A DNA stretch of 64,000 nucleotides from Pontibacter beigongshangensis (GTDB lineage: Bacteria > Bacteroidota > Bacteroidia > Cytophagales > Hymenobacteraceae), in assembly GCF_014332515.1 (NCBI RefSeq), contig NZ_VFSD01000001.1, forward strand, positions 186,001 through 250,000, given 5' to 3'. Position numbers and translations under genes: made by a program. This document shows positions 52,388-61,491 of the stretch, piece after piece. Below the pieces are notes generated by a model that saw only the letters and a list, made by a program, of their open reading frames with translations, searched no databases and was not told the DNA's origin. Within the stretch, counting starts at the first letter, position 1; each line of letters starts with the position of its first letter.

Positions 52388-52781
52388 ATTGTATTAGAAC
52401 ATAATATACATCAAATTGTTTAGAGCTTATCAGCTACGCAGAGACAAACCGTTTGACGAAATTTGTTGGGGCGGGCAGCACCACCATTTGCTTGATCATT
52501 CGATCAGGGAAATATCAGGCAACATGCTGTGGCTATATGAACCTTGGGAGTGACGCGTGCAGCAGATGGCACATATATGAAAAGGGAGTTGTCTTACATA
52601 CTACTTAACATAATATAAATTATAAGACTTATAATATACGAGTAAATCGTTATCCAATAAGTGTCACTAATAATATACTTTATGTTAAATAGATGGTCTT
52701 TTGATTAAGCCCTGTAATTTTGGTAACAGATTGAATAACTGCTGCTGTTTACAGTTAAATTAATTCTTACAACAACTTATA
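52388..52781. promoter_or_regulatory. AT-rich region with nested palindromes
   Basis: Holds a perfect odd palindrome ATTATAAG-A-CTTATAAT (52619-52635) inside a wider inverted pair TTAACATAA (52605-52613) and TTATGTTAA (52680-52688). It is upstream of the TonB receptor gene and downstream of the AEC gene, so it could hold a regulator-binding site or only an AT-rich terminator-like region. A TTTG-N18-TACAATTTG sequence near 52390-52420 (minus strand) may be the receptor promoter. Confidence 0.45.
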
Positions 52782-53699
52782 TTAAAAAAGCAGCAGACTG
52801 ACAATCGGAACCAGTAAGAGTGAGATCAGCGATGACGTAGCGACCAATAGTGCGGCCGATTCCTGTTCGGTATCCAGGAAAGATGAAAACACGACCAGGT
52901 TGGCGGCTATCGGGAAAACTGATAAAAGCAGCATGAGTTTTTGCTCGTCGCTTTCCAACTGCCCAATTATGGCAGCCTCAGCCAGTACCAGTAAGCCCAT
53001 CAGGATAACAGATCCCAGAAAACGACTGCCGACCAGTTTGCCGTATTTTTTATAATCCAGCTGCCTCAGGTTCGCCTTTGATAATCCGATTCCGATCATG
53101 ATCATGCCGAGCGCCGAAAGCGTCCAGCTGGCACCTTTCATTACCGGCGACAAGGCTTCCGGCAATTCAAAACCCAGCAGGTTTGCTATAACTGCTGCTA
53201 CGCAGGCGTACACCGCAGGAATTTTTAAAACATTCTTAACAGCCTCACTAACTGGCAGATCCTTGCTTCTGGATATCAGAAAGTATCCAATAGTATCGCC
53301 ATAAAAAACGTTTCCCATATACGCGCTCATAATTAGCGGCATCTGCTCCTGACCAAACAAAGCCATTACCACCGGAATGCCAAACCAGCCAATATTGTAG
53401 TACGAAAAGGAACAGTTTAACTGGTACTTGTTGATGTCCTTCACCAGAAATTTACCGACCAGCCAGGCAGGCAAATTCATCAAGACGGCCAACATAAAAA
53501 TCATGACGGCAACTATGGCCATTTGTGCCAGCTCCGCTTTAATCAGGTGCTCAAAAATGACGACCGGGATCAGCAGGTACAGCAAGAGCCACGAAATCCA
53601 TTTATCTTTTAGGCCAAACCAGCGGCTGGCCGCATAGCCTACACCTATAAAGCCATACAGCGGCAGTACGTTTGTAAGAAGCTTAGGCAGAATATCCAT
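52782..53699 (-). CDS. AEC family transporter (auxin efflux carrier-like)
   Basis: A 305-residue membrane protein with about ten helices in two halves (YGFIGVGYAASRWFGL, WISWLLLYLLIPVVIFEHL and, after a central loop, LSALGMIMIGIGLSKANL). The family exports or exchanges small carboxylates such as malate or malonate; the substrate here is unknown. Its start overlaps the end of the upstream flavoprotein gene by 17 bases, so the two are translationally coupled, which suggests a shared substrate. Confidence 0.88.
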   Translation of the reverse strand: MDILPKLLTNVLPLYGFIGVGYAASRWFGLKDKWISWLLLYLLIPVVIFEHLIKAELAQMAIVAVMIFMLAVLMNLPAWLVGKFLVKDINKYQLNCSFSYYNIGWFGIPVVMALFGQEQMPLIMSAYMGNVFYGDTIGYFLISRSKDLPVSEAVKNVLKIPAVYACVAAVIANLLGFELPEALSPVMKGASWTLSALGMIMIGIGLSKANLRQLDYKKYGKLVGSRFLGSVILMGLLVLAEAAIIGQLESDEQKLMLLLSVFPIAANLVVFSSFLDTEQESAALLVATSSLISLLLVPIVSLLLF

Positions 53700-55206
53700 A
53701 CTTAAGGCTGCGCAAGATGTGGTTTGTCATTTGATCGATGCAGGCTACATTGAACCAGACGGCGTTGGTGTCAAACAGTTCCCCTACCAGTAACTGGCCA
53801 ACCCCATAAAGCGGCGCCTTTGGCTGCGCTGGCACATACAACCTCAGCGAATCAGGGTTGGCAAACACACCTCCGGCCGGATGCGGTTGCAGGAACTTGT
53901 TTCTGAGCAGGTTCTGCAGCAGCGGGATGTCCATTTTCTCTACATCTTTTGCCGTTCCGGTGGCATTAATCAGGAAAGGAGATTTTTCAATAGTTCCGTC
54001 AGCTAGGTGCAGGAGGAACCGCTCCTCCCCTTCCTCCCAGTTAACCTCACTGGAGCCCCCTTTGATGGTCAACTGTCCTTTTTGGAGCAGTGCCAGTATT
54101 TTATGGGCATTGGTTATGGGCATGCTGTGCCGGTTAATGTCCCAGTGGGGGCCGAACCATTTAAGAAAATGGACCTTTTCATCTGCCGTGAGCAGTTTCC
54201 AGACCGGAAAGGAGAGATAGCGTGTAGAGACAGCCAGTTTCTGGAAAACGCTTTTTCCGGCCAGCGCTACTGTAAAATCATGCTGCAGCAGTTCCTGGTG
54301 AGGCTTGTCGGTACGGTTAAACGCCTTCCAGTTATTTTGCGGCCCCATTACCCGCTCAGCATCCTGCCTGAATAAACGGAAAAGGTCTTTGGTGCGCAAC
54401 TCTCTTTTTTCTTCCCGCATAAGTTTCCGGATGTTCTCCAGCGTCAGGTGCTTCCTTTCAAAAGGAACATCGAAAGGCGTTTGAATGCGTGGCAGCAACC
54501 CGTGCCTGGAGTAAAGCGTCAGGTGGCCGGTGTGGCCGTTGTCCATCAACGTTATTACTGTATCGATGGCGGTAAGGCTGGTGCCGAGCAGCGCAACCGG
54601 TGCCTCCTTCGGAATGTTCTGGAGTAACTTGCCGGATGGCCAGGGAAAATCGAAGTAATGGGGCGAATGGTTAAGATGCGGGAAATTGTTGGGTTTTGGA
54701 GTTCCTGTGGCTAAAATGGCTATATCCGCTTCCAGCCTGGCACCGGATTTTAACACCAGCGTAACTTTATCATCCGTTACTGTTGCATCTGTTGCCTCCT
54801 CCTTCAAAAGTGCAACCTCCAAGTTATGCCGGCGGGCCAGTTGCCTGTATGCGTCTAGCTGCTCCTTCAGATAGGTACCGTACAGGCATCGGGGCAGATA
54901 AGCATATGCGTGGATTTCTGCTTCGGGAAATTGTTCCTTCACCATGGTGCTGTTTTCCTGTAGCCACTCCACAAAGTGCATCCGCTCTTCTGCGAAAATA
55001 CCCATCAGGCCTGCAGGTGTGTTCAGGAGGTGGCCCCTCTGCTGCGTTCCGTAGGCCAGCCCTGGACCAAAGTCGCTGTTTTTCTCCAGCAGCACCAGTT
55101 TTACCTGTTGCTCCAGTGGTTCGGCCACCAACTTCAGGACCAAATGCAAAAAGGTGGCTACCCCATTGGCTCCACCTCCTACTATGGCAATTGTTGCTTG
55201 TTTCAT
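53683..55206 (-). CDS. FAD/NAD(P)-binding protein (COG4529-like)
   Basis: A 507-residue flavoprotein. It begins with the FAD-binding motif IAIVGGGANGVATFL (residues 7-20), has GPGLAYGTQQRGHLLNTPAGLMG (the family hallmark) and a second nucleotide-binding block VALLGTSLTAIDTVITLMDNG. Proteins of this COG4529 family include HpnW-like and L-ornithine N-monooxygenase relatives, but the reaction is unproven. It overlaps the AEC transporter gene by 17 bases. Confidence 0.85.
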   Translation of the reverse strand: MKQATIAIVGGGANGVATFLHLVLKLVAEPLEQQVKLVLLEKNSDFGPGLAYGTQQRGHLLNTPAGLMGIFAEERMHFVEWLQENSTMVKEQFPEAEIHAYAYLPRCLYGTYLKEQLDAYRQLARRHNLEVALLKEEATDATVTDDKVTLVLKSGARLEADIAILATGTPKPNNFPHLNHSPHYFDFPWPSGKLLQNIPKEAPVALLGTSLTAIDTVITLMDNGHTGHLTLYSRHGLLPRIQTPFDVPFERKHLTLENIRKLMREEKRELRTKDLFRLFRQDAERVMGPQNNWKAFNRTDKPHQELLQHDFTVALAGKSVFQKLAVSTRYLSFPVWKLLTADEKVHFLKWFGPHWDINRHSMPITNAHKILALLQKGQLTIKGGSSEVNWEEGEERFLLHLADGTIEKSPFLINATGTAKDVEKMDIPLLQNLLRNKFLQPHPAGGVFANPDSLRLYVPAQPKAPLYGVGQLLVGELFDTNAVWFNVACIDQMTNHILRSLKYGYSA

Positions 55207-55351
55207 AGGGGTATAGCAAGGTGTGCAGCTTTACCACACCTGCTATACCTAACCTACATTGCCGGAATTTTGTTTTACCGCTGTTCCTGTAAACCTGAAA
55301 GGACGCTATGATCACAGGGAATAATGGCCATACTTCCTTCAGCCGGCAAAT

Positions 55352-55408
55352 AAATTATTCTAATTCAAATACCCCTCCGTAGATCTCTTCTGCTCCTGCT
55401 GCTGCTGA
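55352..55408 (-). repeat. dispersed CTCCGGAGG element, copy 21
   Basis: Minus strand: CAGCAGCAGCAGGAGCAG, CTACGGAGGGG, then ATTTGAATTAGAATAATTT. The CAG end faces the GMC gene stop codon, about 40 bases away. Confidence 0.88.
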
Positions 55409-55448
55409 TCAGGTTTTTCCCTCCATAATCTAGTCCGTCATTTTCAGA

Positions 55449-57164
55449 TTACAGATTTCTCTTTTTCATCTCACTTACTGCAAAGTCAGCTGCCCGTGCT
55501 GTCAGGGCCATATACGTTAAGGACGGGTTCTGGGTGGAGGTGGATGTCATGCAGGCGCCATCGGTCACAAACACATTTTTGCAGGTGTGCAGTTGGTTGT
55601 GCTTGTTCAGCAACGAGGTTTTCGGATCGTGGCCCATTCGCACGCCGCCCATCTCATGAATATCCAGGCCCGGAGCCTGGCCGGTGTCTATTGTTTTGAT
55701 ATTGGTGAAACCTGCCTTCGTAAACATTTCTGTAAACTGCTCATGGTAATCGGCCATCATGTTGCGGTCGTTCTCGTCGTAGTCCAGGGCTATGTTTACC
55801 AGCGGAACGCCCCATTTGTCGGTTTTGGTTTTGCTGAGGCTTACGTGGCTTTCTGCTTTCGGAATGGTTTCTCCCATCATGTGCGAGCCTATTTTCCAGT
55901 TGGTCCATTTGGGGTTCAGGAGCTCCTCTTTTAAGGAGGCACCAAAACCGGAGCGGTCTTCCACCTCGTAACGCCTGGCATTCAGCGCGCCGGCATATCC
56001 TCTCAGGAAATTAGTTTCCTGCCTGTGCAGGTTTCTGAACCTCGGAATGTAACCGCCCGCCGCCGGGTTGCGGCCATCGGTCCTATATTCCAGCAGGCCT
56101 TCATATTCAGCCGTTATCCTGGCCCTGTAGTTATGAAAGGCAAAATACTTACCCAGCAGGCCACTGTCGTTTCCTAAACCTTCCGGAAAACGATCGGAAG
56201 TAGAGTTCAGCAAAATCTGGTTGGTATTGACGGCCGATGCATTTACAAAAATAATCTGTGCGTAAAACTCCGTCATTTCCAGAGTATTGGCATCTATTAC
56301 CCTGACGCCGGTTGCTTTGCCTGCTTCTTCATCAAAGATAATGGAATCTACTATGGCAAACGGATGCAGCGTGAGATTGCCGGTTCGTGCTGCCCAGGGT
56401 AAGGTGGACGAGTTGCTGCTAAAATAGCCGCCAAAGGGGCAGCCGCGCTGGCACAAGGTGCGGTTCTGGCACTGCGCCCTGCCCTGCTCCAGGTGGATCG
56501 GATTCGGTTTGGAAAGGTGCGCGCAGCGGGCGCTGATCACATGGCGGTTTCCGTACTGGGTCTTTAACTGTTCCTTAAAATAGGCCTCTACGCTGTTGAG
56601 CGGGTAAGCTGGCAGAAAATCACCGTCGGGCAGTTCAGCCAGACCGTCAGTGTTTCCGGAAATACCGGCAAATTTTTCTACGTAACTGTACCAGGGCGCA
56701 ATGTCTTTGTACCTGATGGGCCAGTCTACGGCAAAACCATCGCGGGCAGGGCCTTCAAAATCGAAATCGCTCCAGCGTTGGGTCTGCCTGGCCCAGAGCA
56801 GCGACTTGCCTCCTACCTGGTAACCACGAATCCAGTCAAAAGGTTTTTCCTGCACGTAAGGCTGCTCTGAGTCTTTTACAAAAAAGTGCATAGAGTCTTC
56901 CCGGAAGGCATAGCATCGGCTCACGATCGGCTCGTTCTCTTTTATGGCAAGAGGCACCTCCAGCCTGTGCTCAAACTCATAGGGCATTTTGTTGGTGGTA
57001 GGGTAATCTACCGGATGCTTTACGTCGCGCCCCCGCTCCAGCACCAGGGTTTTCAGTCCTTTTTCTGTCAGTTCCTTGGCCGCCCACCCGCCACTTATGC
57101 CGGAGCCAATCACGATGGCATCGAAGGTGCGCTGCTCTACGCTTTTTAAATTTAAATTTGCCAT
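55449..57164 (-). CDS. GMC-family oxidoreductase, probable catalytic subunit of a sugar/glycoside dehydrogenase
   Basis: A 571-residue FAD enzyme of the glucose-methanol-choline family. It has the N-terminal FAD motif VIGSGISGGWAAKEL (19-31), ERGRDVKHP, the C-terminal active-site region DIHEMGGVRMGHDP and FVTDGACMTSTSTQNPSLTYMALTARAADF. The paired neighbour, a gluconate 2-dehydrogenase subunit 3-type protein 3 bases upstream, is the small subunit of the GMC dehydrogenases that oxidise sugars in the periplasm, including glucoside 3-dehydrogenases. The protein has no signal peptide and is probably carried out by the Tat-signal of that partner. A cytochrome c acceptor is not in the window. Substrate specificity is inferred. 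Confidence 0.85.
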   Translation of the reverse strand: MANLNLKSVEQRTFDAIVIGSGISGGWAAKELTEKGLKTLVLERGRDVKHPVDYPTTNKMPYEFEHRLEVPLAIKENEPIVSRCYAFREDSMHFFVKDSEQPYVQEKPFDWIRGYQVGGKSLLWARQTQRWSDFDFEGPARDGFAVDWPIRYKDIAPWYSYVEKFAGISGNTDGLAELPDGDFLPAYPLNSVEAYFKEQLKTQYGNRHVISARCAHLSKPNPIHLEQGRAQCQNRTLCQRGCPFGGYFSSNSSTLPWAARTGNLTLHPFAIVDSIIFDEEAGKATGVRVIDANTLEMTEFYAQIIFVNASAVNTNQILLNSTSDRFPEGLGNDSGLLGKYFAFHNYRARITAEYEGLLEYRTDGRNPAAGGYIPRFRNLHRQETNFLRGYAGALNARRYEVEDRSGFGASLKEELLNPKWTNWKIGSHMMGETIPKAESHVSLSKTKTDKWGVPLVNIALDYDENDRNMMADYHEQFTEMFTKAGFTNIKTIDTGQAPGLDIHEMGGVRMGHDPKTSLLNKHNQLHTCKNVFVTDGACMTSTSTQNPSLTYMALTARAADFAVSEMKKRNL

Positions 57165-57167
57165 GGC

Positions 57168-57704
57168 CTAACTAACTAATGTTTTACTTACAGGATAATA
57201 ACCATCGTATCTGCCCGGAATGAGTTCATACACACGCAGTTTCGTCATCACCAATTCTGAATTCAGATATCCTTTGATGGTTTCGTTTTTCATGATGCTG
57301 TAGAAGGTAAGCACGTCCTGGGGTGCCTTCTTATTGTTCAGAGCGGCGATCGCCTCCTGCCGCTGCTCCAGGCTGCAATCTGGAAAGGCGGAACCATATT
57401 GTTTTTTCACCATTTCTTCGAACTGCGCAAGTCCGGTCATAAAAGCTTTCTGGTCTTGTTTATTGTGGCAATCGTCGAGCATTTTCAGCACAAACAGGTG
57501 CAGCCCTAATTCTTTGGCTCCCGCTGTGTCGGTGGCCGGCAGTATAGTTTCGGCTACCTCTGCCAGCACCCTCTCCTGCCCTTCCGACACCGCCAGGTTT
57601 TCTAAGCGAATAGAGGCTTTCTTCTCTTCCGTGATGCAGGATGGCAGCAATACGACCGCACCCGAAAATAAAACCAGGTTTTTAATTACCGAACGTCTGT
57701 CCAT
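57168..57704 (-). CDS. gluconate 2-dehydrogenase subunit 3 family protein, Tat-exported lipoprotein
   Basis: A 178-residue small subunit. It begins MDRRSVIKNLVLFSGAVVLLPSC: a twin-arginine-type signal with a lipobox, so the folded complex is likely exported by Tat and anchored to a membrane. The body (SEGQERVLAEVAETILPATDTAGAKELGLHLFVLKMLDDC) is the GLUC-2DH subunit 3 domain. In this family it 'hitch-hikes' the GMC catalytic subunit across the membrane. The GMC gene follows after 3 bases. Lipidation in addition to the RR motif is inferred from the sequence only. Confidence 0.85.
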   Translation of the reverse strand: MDRRSVIKNLVLFSGAVVLLPSCITEEKKASIRLENLAVSEGQERVLAEVAETILPATDTAGAKELGLHLFVLKMLDDCHNKQDQKAFMTGLAQFEEMVKKQYGSAFPDCSLEQRQEAIAALNNKKAPQDVLTFYSIMKNETIKGYLNSELVMTKLRVYELIPGRYDGYYPVSKTLVS

Positions 57705-57731
57705 AAAATCTTCTTTCTGCTAATTTCGTTC

Positions 57732-58583
57732 TTATTTTTTGCTAACCACACTTCTGAAATATGTCACACTTTGTTTAACATCCGGTGTGTTATGGTTCCA
57801 GTTATATTCGTACTCGGCAGAGAGCATGCCCTTGAATTTCTGCCTTTTTAACTCCCCGATAACGCCTGCTATGTTGGTAACGCCCTGCCCCCAGTGTACA
57901 TCGTGCCCTTTCAGGTCCTGCTCATGCAAATCCTTTACATGCAAATGAAAGATCCGGCCTTCCAACTGCTTCAGGCTGGCAACAGGATCGATCCCGGAGC
58001 GGGTCCAATGACCGATATCGGCGCACACACCCATTCGCTTGCTTTGGCCCTTCAGGGCATCCTCTACAATAGCAGGGTTCCAGTAGCGCGACGGTGTAGG
58101 GTGATTATGAATGGCTACCTTGATTTTAAATTCATCGCAAAGCTGCGATACCAACGGCAGGTCCTCCAGCTTCGGTTCGGAGGTAATGGTCTCTATGCCC
58201 ATGGCTTTTGCGAATATAAACAGTTGCCGCCAGTCTTCTGCATTGCCCGGCGAAACCACACCGAATGCCTTCATTTTAATTCCTTTCTTCTTCAGCATGG
58301 CTAGGAGCTGTTGCCTTTTCTCGGCCTCCATCCGAATGTCCATCTTGCCTTCCAGGCCACCGCCCAGCGGCTGCCCCGGGTAAGCTTCCACATATTTCAG
58401 GCCACAGCTGTCGATCTTGCTTAGCGCTTCATAAAAGGTAAAGTTCTTAAACGTATAGGCCTGCGCTCCCAGTTCCCAGCCCAGTTTGGCTTCGGGGTGT
58501 TTTTGGGCATAAGCTGCTAGGCTGCCACCTAAGAGCAACACCAGGCAAGCAAAAGCCTGCAGTATTTTAACATGAAGTATCAT
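57732..58583 (-). CDS. exported sugar isomerase/epimerase-like TIM-barrel protein
   Basis: A 283-residue protein of the AP-endonuclease-2/xylose isomerase-like family. A signal peptide (ILQAFACLVLLLGGSLAAYAQ) puts it in the periplasm, which is unusual for a true sugar-phosphate enzyme. Barrel motifs include YVEAYPGQPLGGG, VAIHNHPTP, GVCADIGHW (metal His/Asp) and HLHVKDLHEQD, so a divalent-metal active site is present. Members of this family act as 3-keto-glycoside lyases or isomerases next to oxidoreductases. It lies 27 bases upstream of the subunit 3 gene, in the same operon. Confidence 0.85.
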   Translation of the reverse strand: MILHVKILQAFACLVLLLGGSLAAYAQKHPEAKLGWELGAQAYTFKNFTFYEALSKIDSCGLKYVEAYPGQPLGGGLEGKMDIRMEAEKRQQLLAMLKKKGIKMKAFGVVSPGNAEDWRQLFIFAKAMGIETITSEPKLEDLPLVSQLCDEFKIKVAIHNHPTPSRYWNPAIVEDALKGQSKRMGVCADIGHWTRSGIDPVASLKQLEGRIFHLHVKDLHEQDLKGHDVHWGQGVTNIAGVIGELKRQKFKGMLSAEYEYNWNHNTPDVKQSVTYFRSVVSKK

Positions 58584-58662
58584 ATAGGTAATAGTTAGTG
58601 TATGCTAAATAAAGATCCAGTAATAAGTAGTGCTGCCAGGCAAGCTGACTGGGGCTTTGAAG

Positions 58663-58721
58663 GAATTATGCTAAAAGAAACGGGCCTCCGGCGCTTACTT
58701 CCTCTGCTGATGCAGCTGCTG
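58663..58721 (-). repeat. dispersed CTCCGGAGG element, copy 22
   Basis: Minus strand: AGCAGCTGCATCAGCAGAGG, GCGCCGGAGGCCC, then TTTTAGCATAATTCC. It begins two bases after the GH3 stop codon, so it separates GH3 from the isomerase gene in the same direction. Confidence 0.83.
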
Positions 58722-58723
58722 TT

Positions 58724-61084
58724 CTAATGCTTTGCCTTGAGTTCGCTGATGGCTACCTCCGGTACCAGCACTTTGTTTACCTGCTCGGTTACAAGGCTTT
58801 TAGGTAATTTGAAAGCAGCCGTCTGCTTTATGTTTCTGGACGAAGCGCCTGCTTTCAGCGTGTATTTCCCGGCTTCTGCTACCCAGGCTGTTTTTCCGGT
58901 ATCGAAAGAGGAAAGCGCACGTGCATCTAAAGTAAATGTTATGGTCTCTGACTGGTCTGGTTGCAGCAGCCCTGTTTTAGCGAAACCTTTCAGCTCTTTC
59001 TCTGGTTTGTCCATGGTATTGGCAGGGGCACTGAGGTACAGCTGCACGACTTCACGCCCTGCTACTTTACCGGTGTTCTTCACTTCCAGGGTTACCGTGA
59101 TTTTATCCTTAAACTTACCAGAGCTAAGGTTAAGTTTACCATACTCGAAAGTGGTATAAGATAGGCCATAGCCGAACTCATAAGCAGGGTTTACCTTAAA
59201 AGAGTCGTAGTAGCGGTACCCTACGTAAATGCCTTCTTCATATACTACTTTTTCGGGTTTGCCAGCCGGTGTGCCTGGAAAGTTTTTGGCAGACGGGGAG
59301 TCCTGGTACGCCATAGGAAAGGTGGTGGCCAATTTGCCGGATGGGTTTACTCTCCCGCTCATCAGGTCGGCCAGGGCATGACCTCCCTCCTGACCAGGCT
59401 GCCAGGCCAGCAGGATAGCGTCTGCCTGGTCGCGCCAGCTGGCTACTTCAATTACACCGCCAATGTTGAGCACCACCACCACTTTTTTGCCTTTGGCCCG
59501 AAACGCCTCCGAAACAGTCTTCAACAGCTTTATCTCCTCAGCCGACAGGTAATAATCATTGTTCAGCTTTCTGTCGCCTCCCTCCCCGAACACGCGCATC
59601 AGCGTTATCACCGCCATGTCAGCTTCCTGTGCCTTTCTTCGGATCAGGTTTTCGTCAATGGCCAGCTCTCCCAGAATACTGTCCAGCTTGGGCATGGCAG
59701 TAATCAGGCTGTCGGCTTTCATGTTGCGCGGGCGGCCTTTCTTCAGGTACTCCTGGTAGCTGCTTTGCAGTTCTTTGTCGAGCTGGTAGCCTGCCTGCCG
59801 GAGCCCTTCGGCCAACGAAACACTGTATTTATTGTTTACCATGCCAGAGCCGGTGCCGCCTACTATCATTTTGTAGGAGTAGTTACCGAACGCGGCAATT
59901 TTCTGGTTGCTATTTGCTATTGGCAGGGCCCCCTGCTCATTCTTCAGCAACACCACCGACTGTGCCGCAGCTTCGCGGGCCAGCTGTGCATTTTGCTCCA
60001 GGTTGGGCTTGTCAGAGTACGGGTAGTTCTTATACGTTGGAGTCTGCATGGCCACCTTCAGGATACGCCCAATGTTATGATCCAGCACTTTCATATCGAG
60101 GGCCCCGTTACGGGCGGCGCTGTCTATTTTATTTGACCACACCGCCAGGCCCGGCATTAGCAGGTCGTTGCCTGCCTGCATCTGCTTCAGGGCGTCTTCG
60201 CCACCGTACCAGTCGCTCAGCACAAAGCCGTTGAAGCCCCACTCCTTGCGCAGAATCGTCTCCAGCAGCTCCCCGCTTTCTGAGGTATACACGCCATTGA
60301 TCTTGTTATAAGACGACATCACCGTCCAGGGATCAGCTTCCTCTACCGCAATTTTAAAGCCCTGCAGGTAGATTTCGCGCAGTGCCCGCTCGCTTACAAT
60401 GGTGTTGATAAAGCGGCGGCTGGTTTCCTGGTTGTTAGCGGCGAAGTGCTTAATGGAAGTGCCCACTCCCTGCGATTGTATGCCCTTAACGGCTGCTGCT
60501 GTCATTTTACCGGAGATAAGCGGGTCTTCGGAATAATATTCGAAGCTTCGGCCTCCAAGCGGGTCCCGGTGAATATTCAGCGCCGGGGCAAGCAGAATGT
60601 CTACGCCGTACTCCAGCGCCTCGTGCCCCATTGCGCTGCCTACGCGTTCAGCCAGTTTCAGGTCCCAGCTCGAAGCCACCAGCGATGCCACCGGAAAAGC
60701 GGTGCAGTAATAGGAGTTTGGGTCATTGTCTCTACGGGGTGCAATCCGCAAACCGGCAGGTCCGTCAGAAAGATAAATGGCCGGAATACCCAGGCGCACA
60801 AACGGATAGGTGTAGCCTCCTACTGCCACAATATTTTTTTGCTTCCGTCCTGGTGTGGCGACAGGCACTACCTCCCGTCTTTTGGCTCCGGTTACCATCA
60901 GCGATTTTTCCTCAATGCTCATGGCATCTATCACCTCCTGTAAAGGATTCTGGCCGAGCTGCGGGGCCGGTTTGGTTGGCGGCATGGCAGAAGAATTATT
61001 CATGGCCGACTGGGCCATGCCTGATCCGGCAAAGAAGCACTGGGCGATAAAGCAAATGAGTAGTGGGTATTTTGATATTTTCAT
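58724..61084 (-). CDS. glycoside hydrolase family 3 beta-glucosidase
   Basis: A 786-residue secreted or periplasmic exo-glycosidase. A signal peptide (KYPLLICFIAQCFFAGSGMAQ) leads to the GH3 N-terminal TIM barrel with LSDGPAGLR, LLAPALNIHRDPLGGRSFEYYSEDP, KHFAANNQE and the nucleophile motif GFVLSDW (Asp in SDW). The GH3 C-domain and a fibronectin III-like domain (EYGKLNLSSGKFKDKITVTLEVKNTGKVAGREVVQLY) follow. It releases terminal beta-linked glucose or related sugars. A near-consensus -7 box lies four bases upstream of the ATG. Confidence 0.94.
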   Translation of the reverse strand: MKISKYPLLICFIAQCFFAGSGMAQSAMNNSSAMPPTKPAPQLGQNPLQEVIDAMSIEEKSLMVTGAKRREVVPVATPGRKQKNIVAVGGYTYPFVRLGIPAIYLSDGPAGLRIAPRRDNDPNSYYCTAFPVASLVASSWDLKLAERVGSAMGHEALEYGVDILLAPALNIHRDPLGGRSFEYYSEDPLISGKMTAAAVKGIQSQGVGTSIKHFAANNQETSRRFINTIVSERALREIYLQGFKIAVEEADPWTVMSSYNKINGVYTSESGELLETILRKEWGFNGFVLSDWYGGEDALKQMQAGNDLLMPGLAVWSNKIDSAARNGALDMKVLDHNIGRILKVAMQTPTYKNYPYSDKPNLEQNAQLAREAAAQSVVLLKNEQGALPIANSNQKIAAFGNYSYKMIVGGTGSGMVNNKYSVSLAEGLRQAGYQLDKELQSSYQEYLKKGRPRNMKADSLITAMPKLDSILGELAIDENLIRRKAQEADMAVITLMRVFGEGGDRKLNNDYYLSAEEIKLLKTVSEAFRAKGKKVVVVLNIGGVIEVASWRDQADAILLAWQPGQEGGHALADLMSGRVNPSGKLATTFPMAYQDSPSAKNFPGTPAGKPEKVVYEEGIYVGYRYYDSFKVNPAYEFGYGLSYTTFEYGKLNLSSGKFKDKITVTLEVKNTGKVAGREVVQLYLSAPANTMDKPEKELKGFAKTGLLQPDQSETITFTLDARALSSFDTGKTAWVAEAGKYTLKAGASSRNIKQTAAFKLPKSLVTEQVNKVLVPEVAISELKAKH

Positions 61085-61088
61085 ATTA

Positions 61089-61096
61089 AAAAGATA
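61089..61096 (-). promoter_or_regulatory. candidate -7 box TATCTTTT of the GH3 gene
   Basis: A 7/8 match to TAnnTTTG ending four bases before the ATG on the minus strand, the same spacing as at 8960 and 32519. Confidence 0.4.
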
Positions 61097-61187
61097 ATAG
61101 ATTTAAGTTTTGCCCGGTCAGCTTGCCAGGAGGCAGAGGCCCGGATTTTACAATTATTTGAGTGTTTACATATTTCTATATGTATCT

Positions 61188-61322
61188 CTCCCGCGAGCTT
61201 TCAGCTCGAGGACATTTTGAGGCGAGCTTTCAGCTCGCGGGAGTAATGCTACAGGCGATAAAAGTGGTCCTCGCGAGTTGAAAACTCTCTCCTTCTAAAA
61301 CCACGAGCTGAAAGCTCGCGGC
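61188..61322. repeat. cluster of four REP-like palindromes
   Basis: Units CGAGCTTTCAGCTCG (61194-61208) and GCGAGCTTTCAGCTCGC (61222-61238), a degenerate GAGTTGAAAACTC (about 61275-61287) and the inverted unit CGAGCTGAAAGCTCG (61304-61318). Units 1 and 2 also pair with each other: CTCCCGCGAGC (61188-61198) with GCTCGCGGGAG (61234-61244). This looks like a BIME-type cluster of repetitive extragenic palindromes; no RAYT transposase gene is in the window. Confidence 0.8.
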
Positions 61323-61370
61323 AGGGATGGTAGTTTTAACTGTAGTTAATCTTTTTAGAAACCCCTTAAG

Positions 61371-61425
61371 GAGCAGCAGCAGCAGAGGGAGTAAGCGCTG
61401 GAGGGCCAGTTTCATTAGCATAATT
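61371..61425 (+). repeat. dispersed CTCCGGAGG element, copy 23
   Basis: GAGCAGCAGCAGCAGAGG, GCGCTGGAGGGCC, then GTTTCATTAGCATAATTCC; it follows the REP-like cluster, with the AATAATT end toward the SGNH gene. Confidence 0.85.
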
Positions 61426-61491
61426 CCTCCAGAACCTGAAAAGAACTTTTCGGTACAGTAGCCTTATTTTCTTATTGTTCTTCACAGACGA

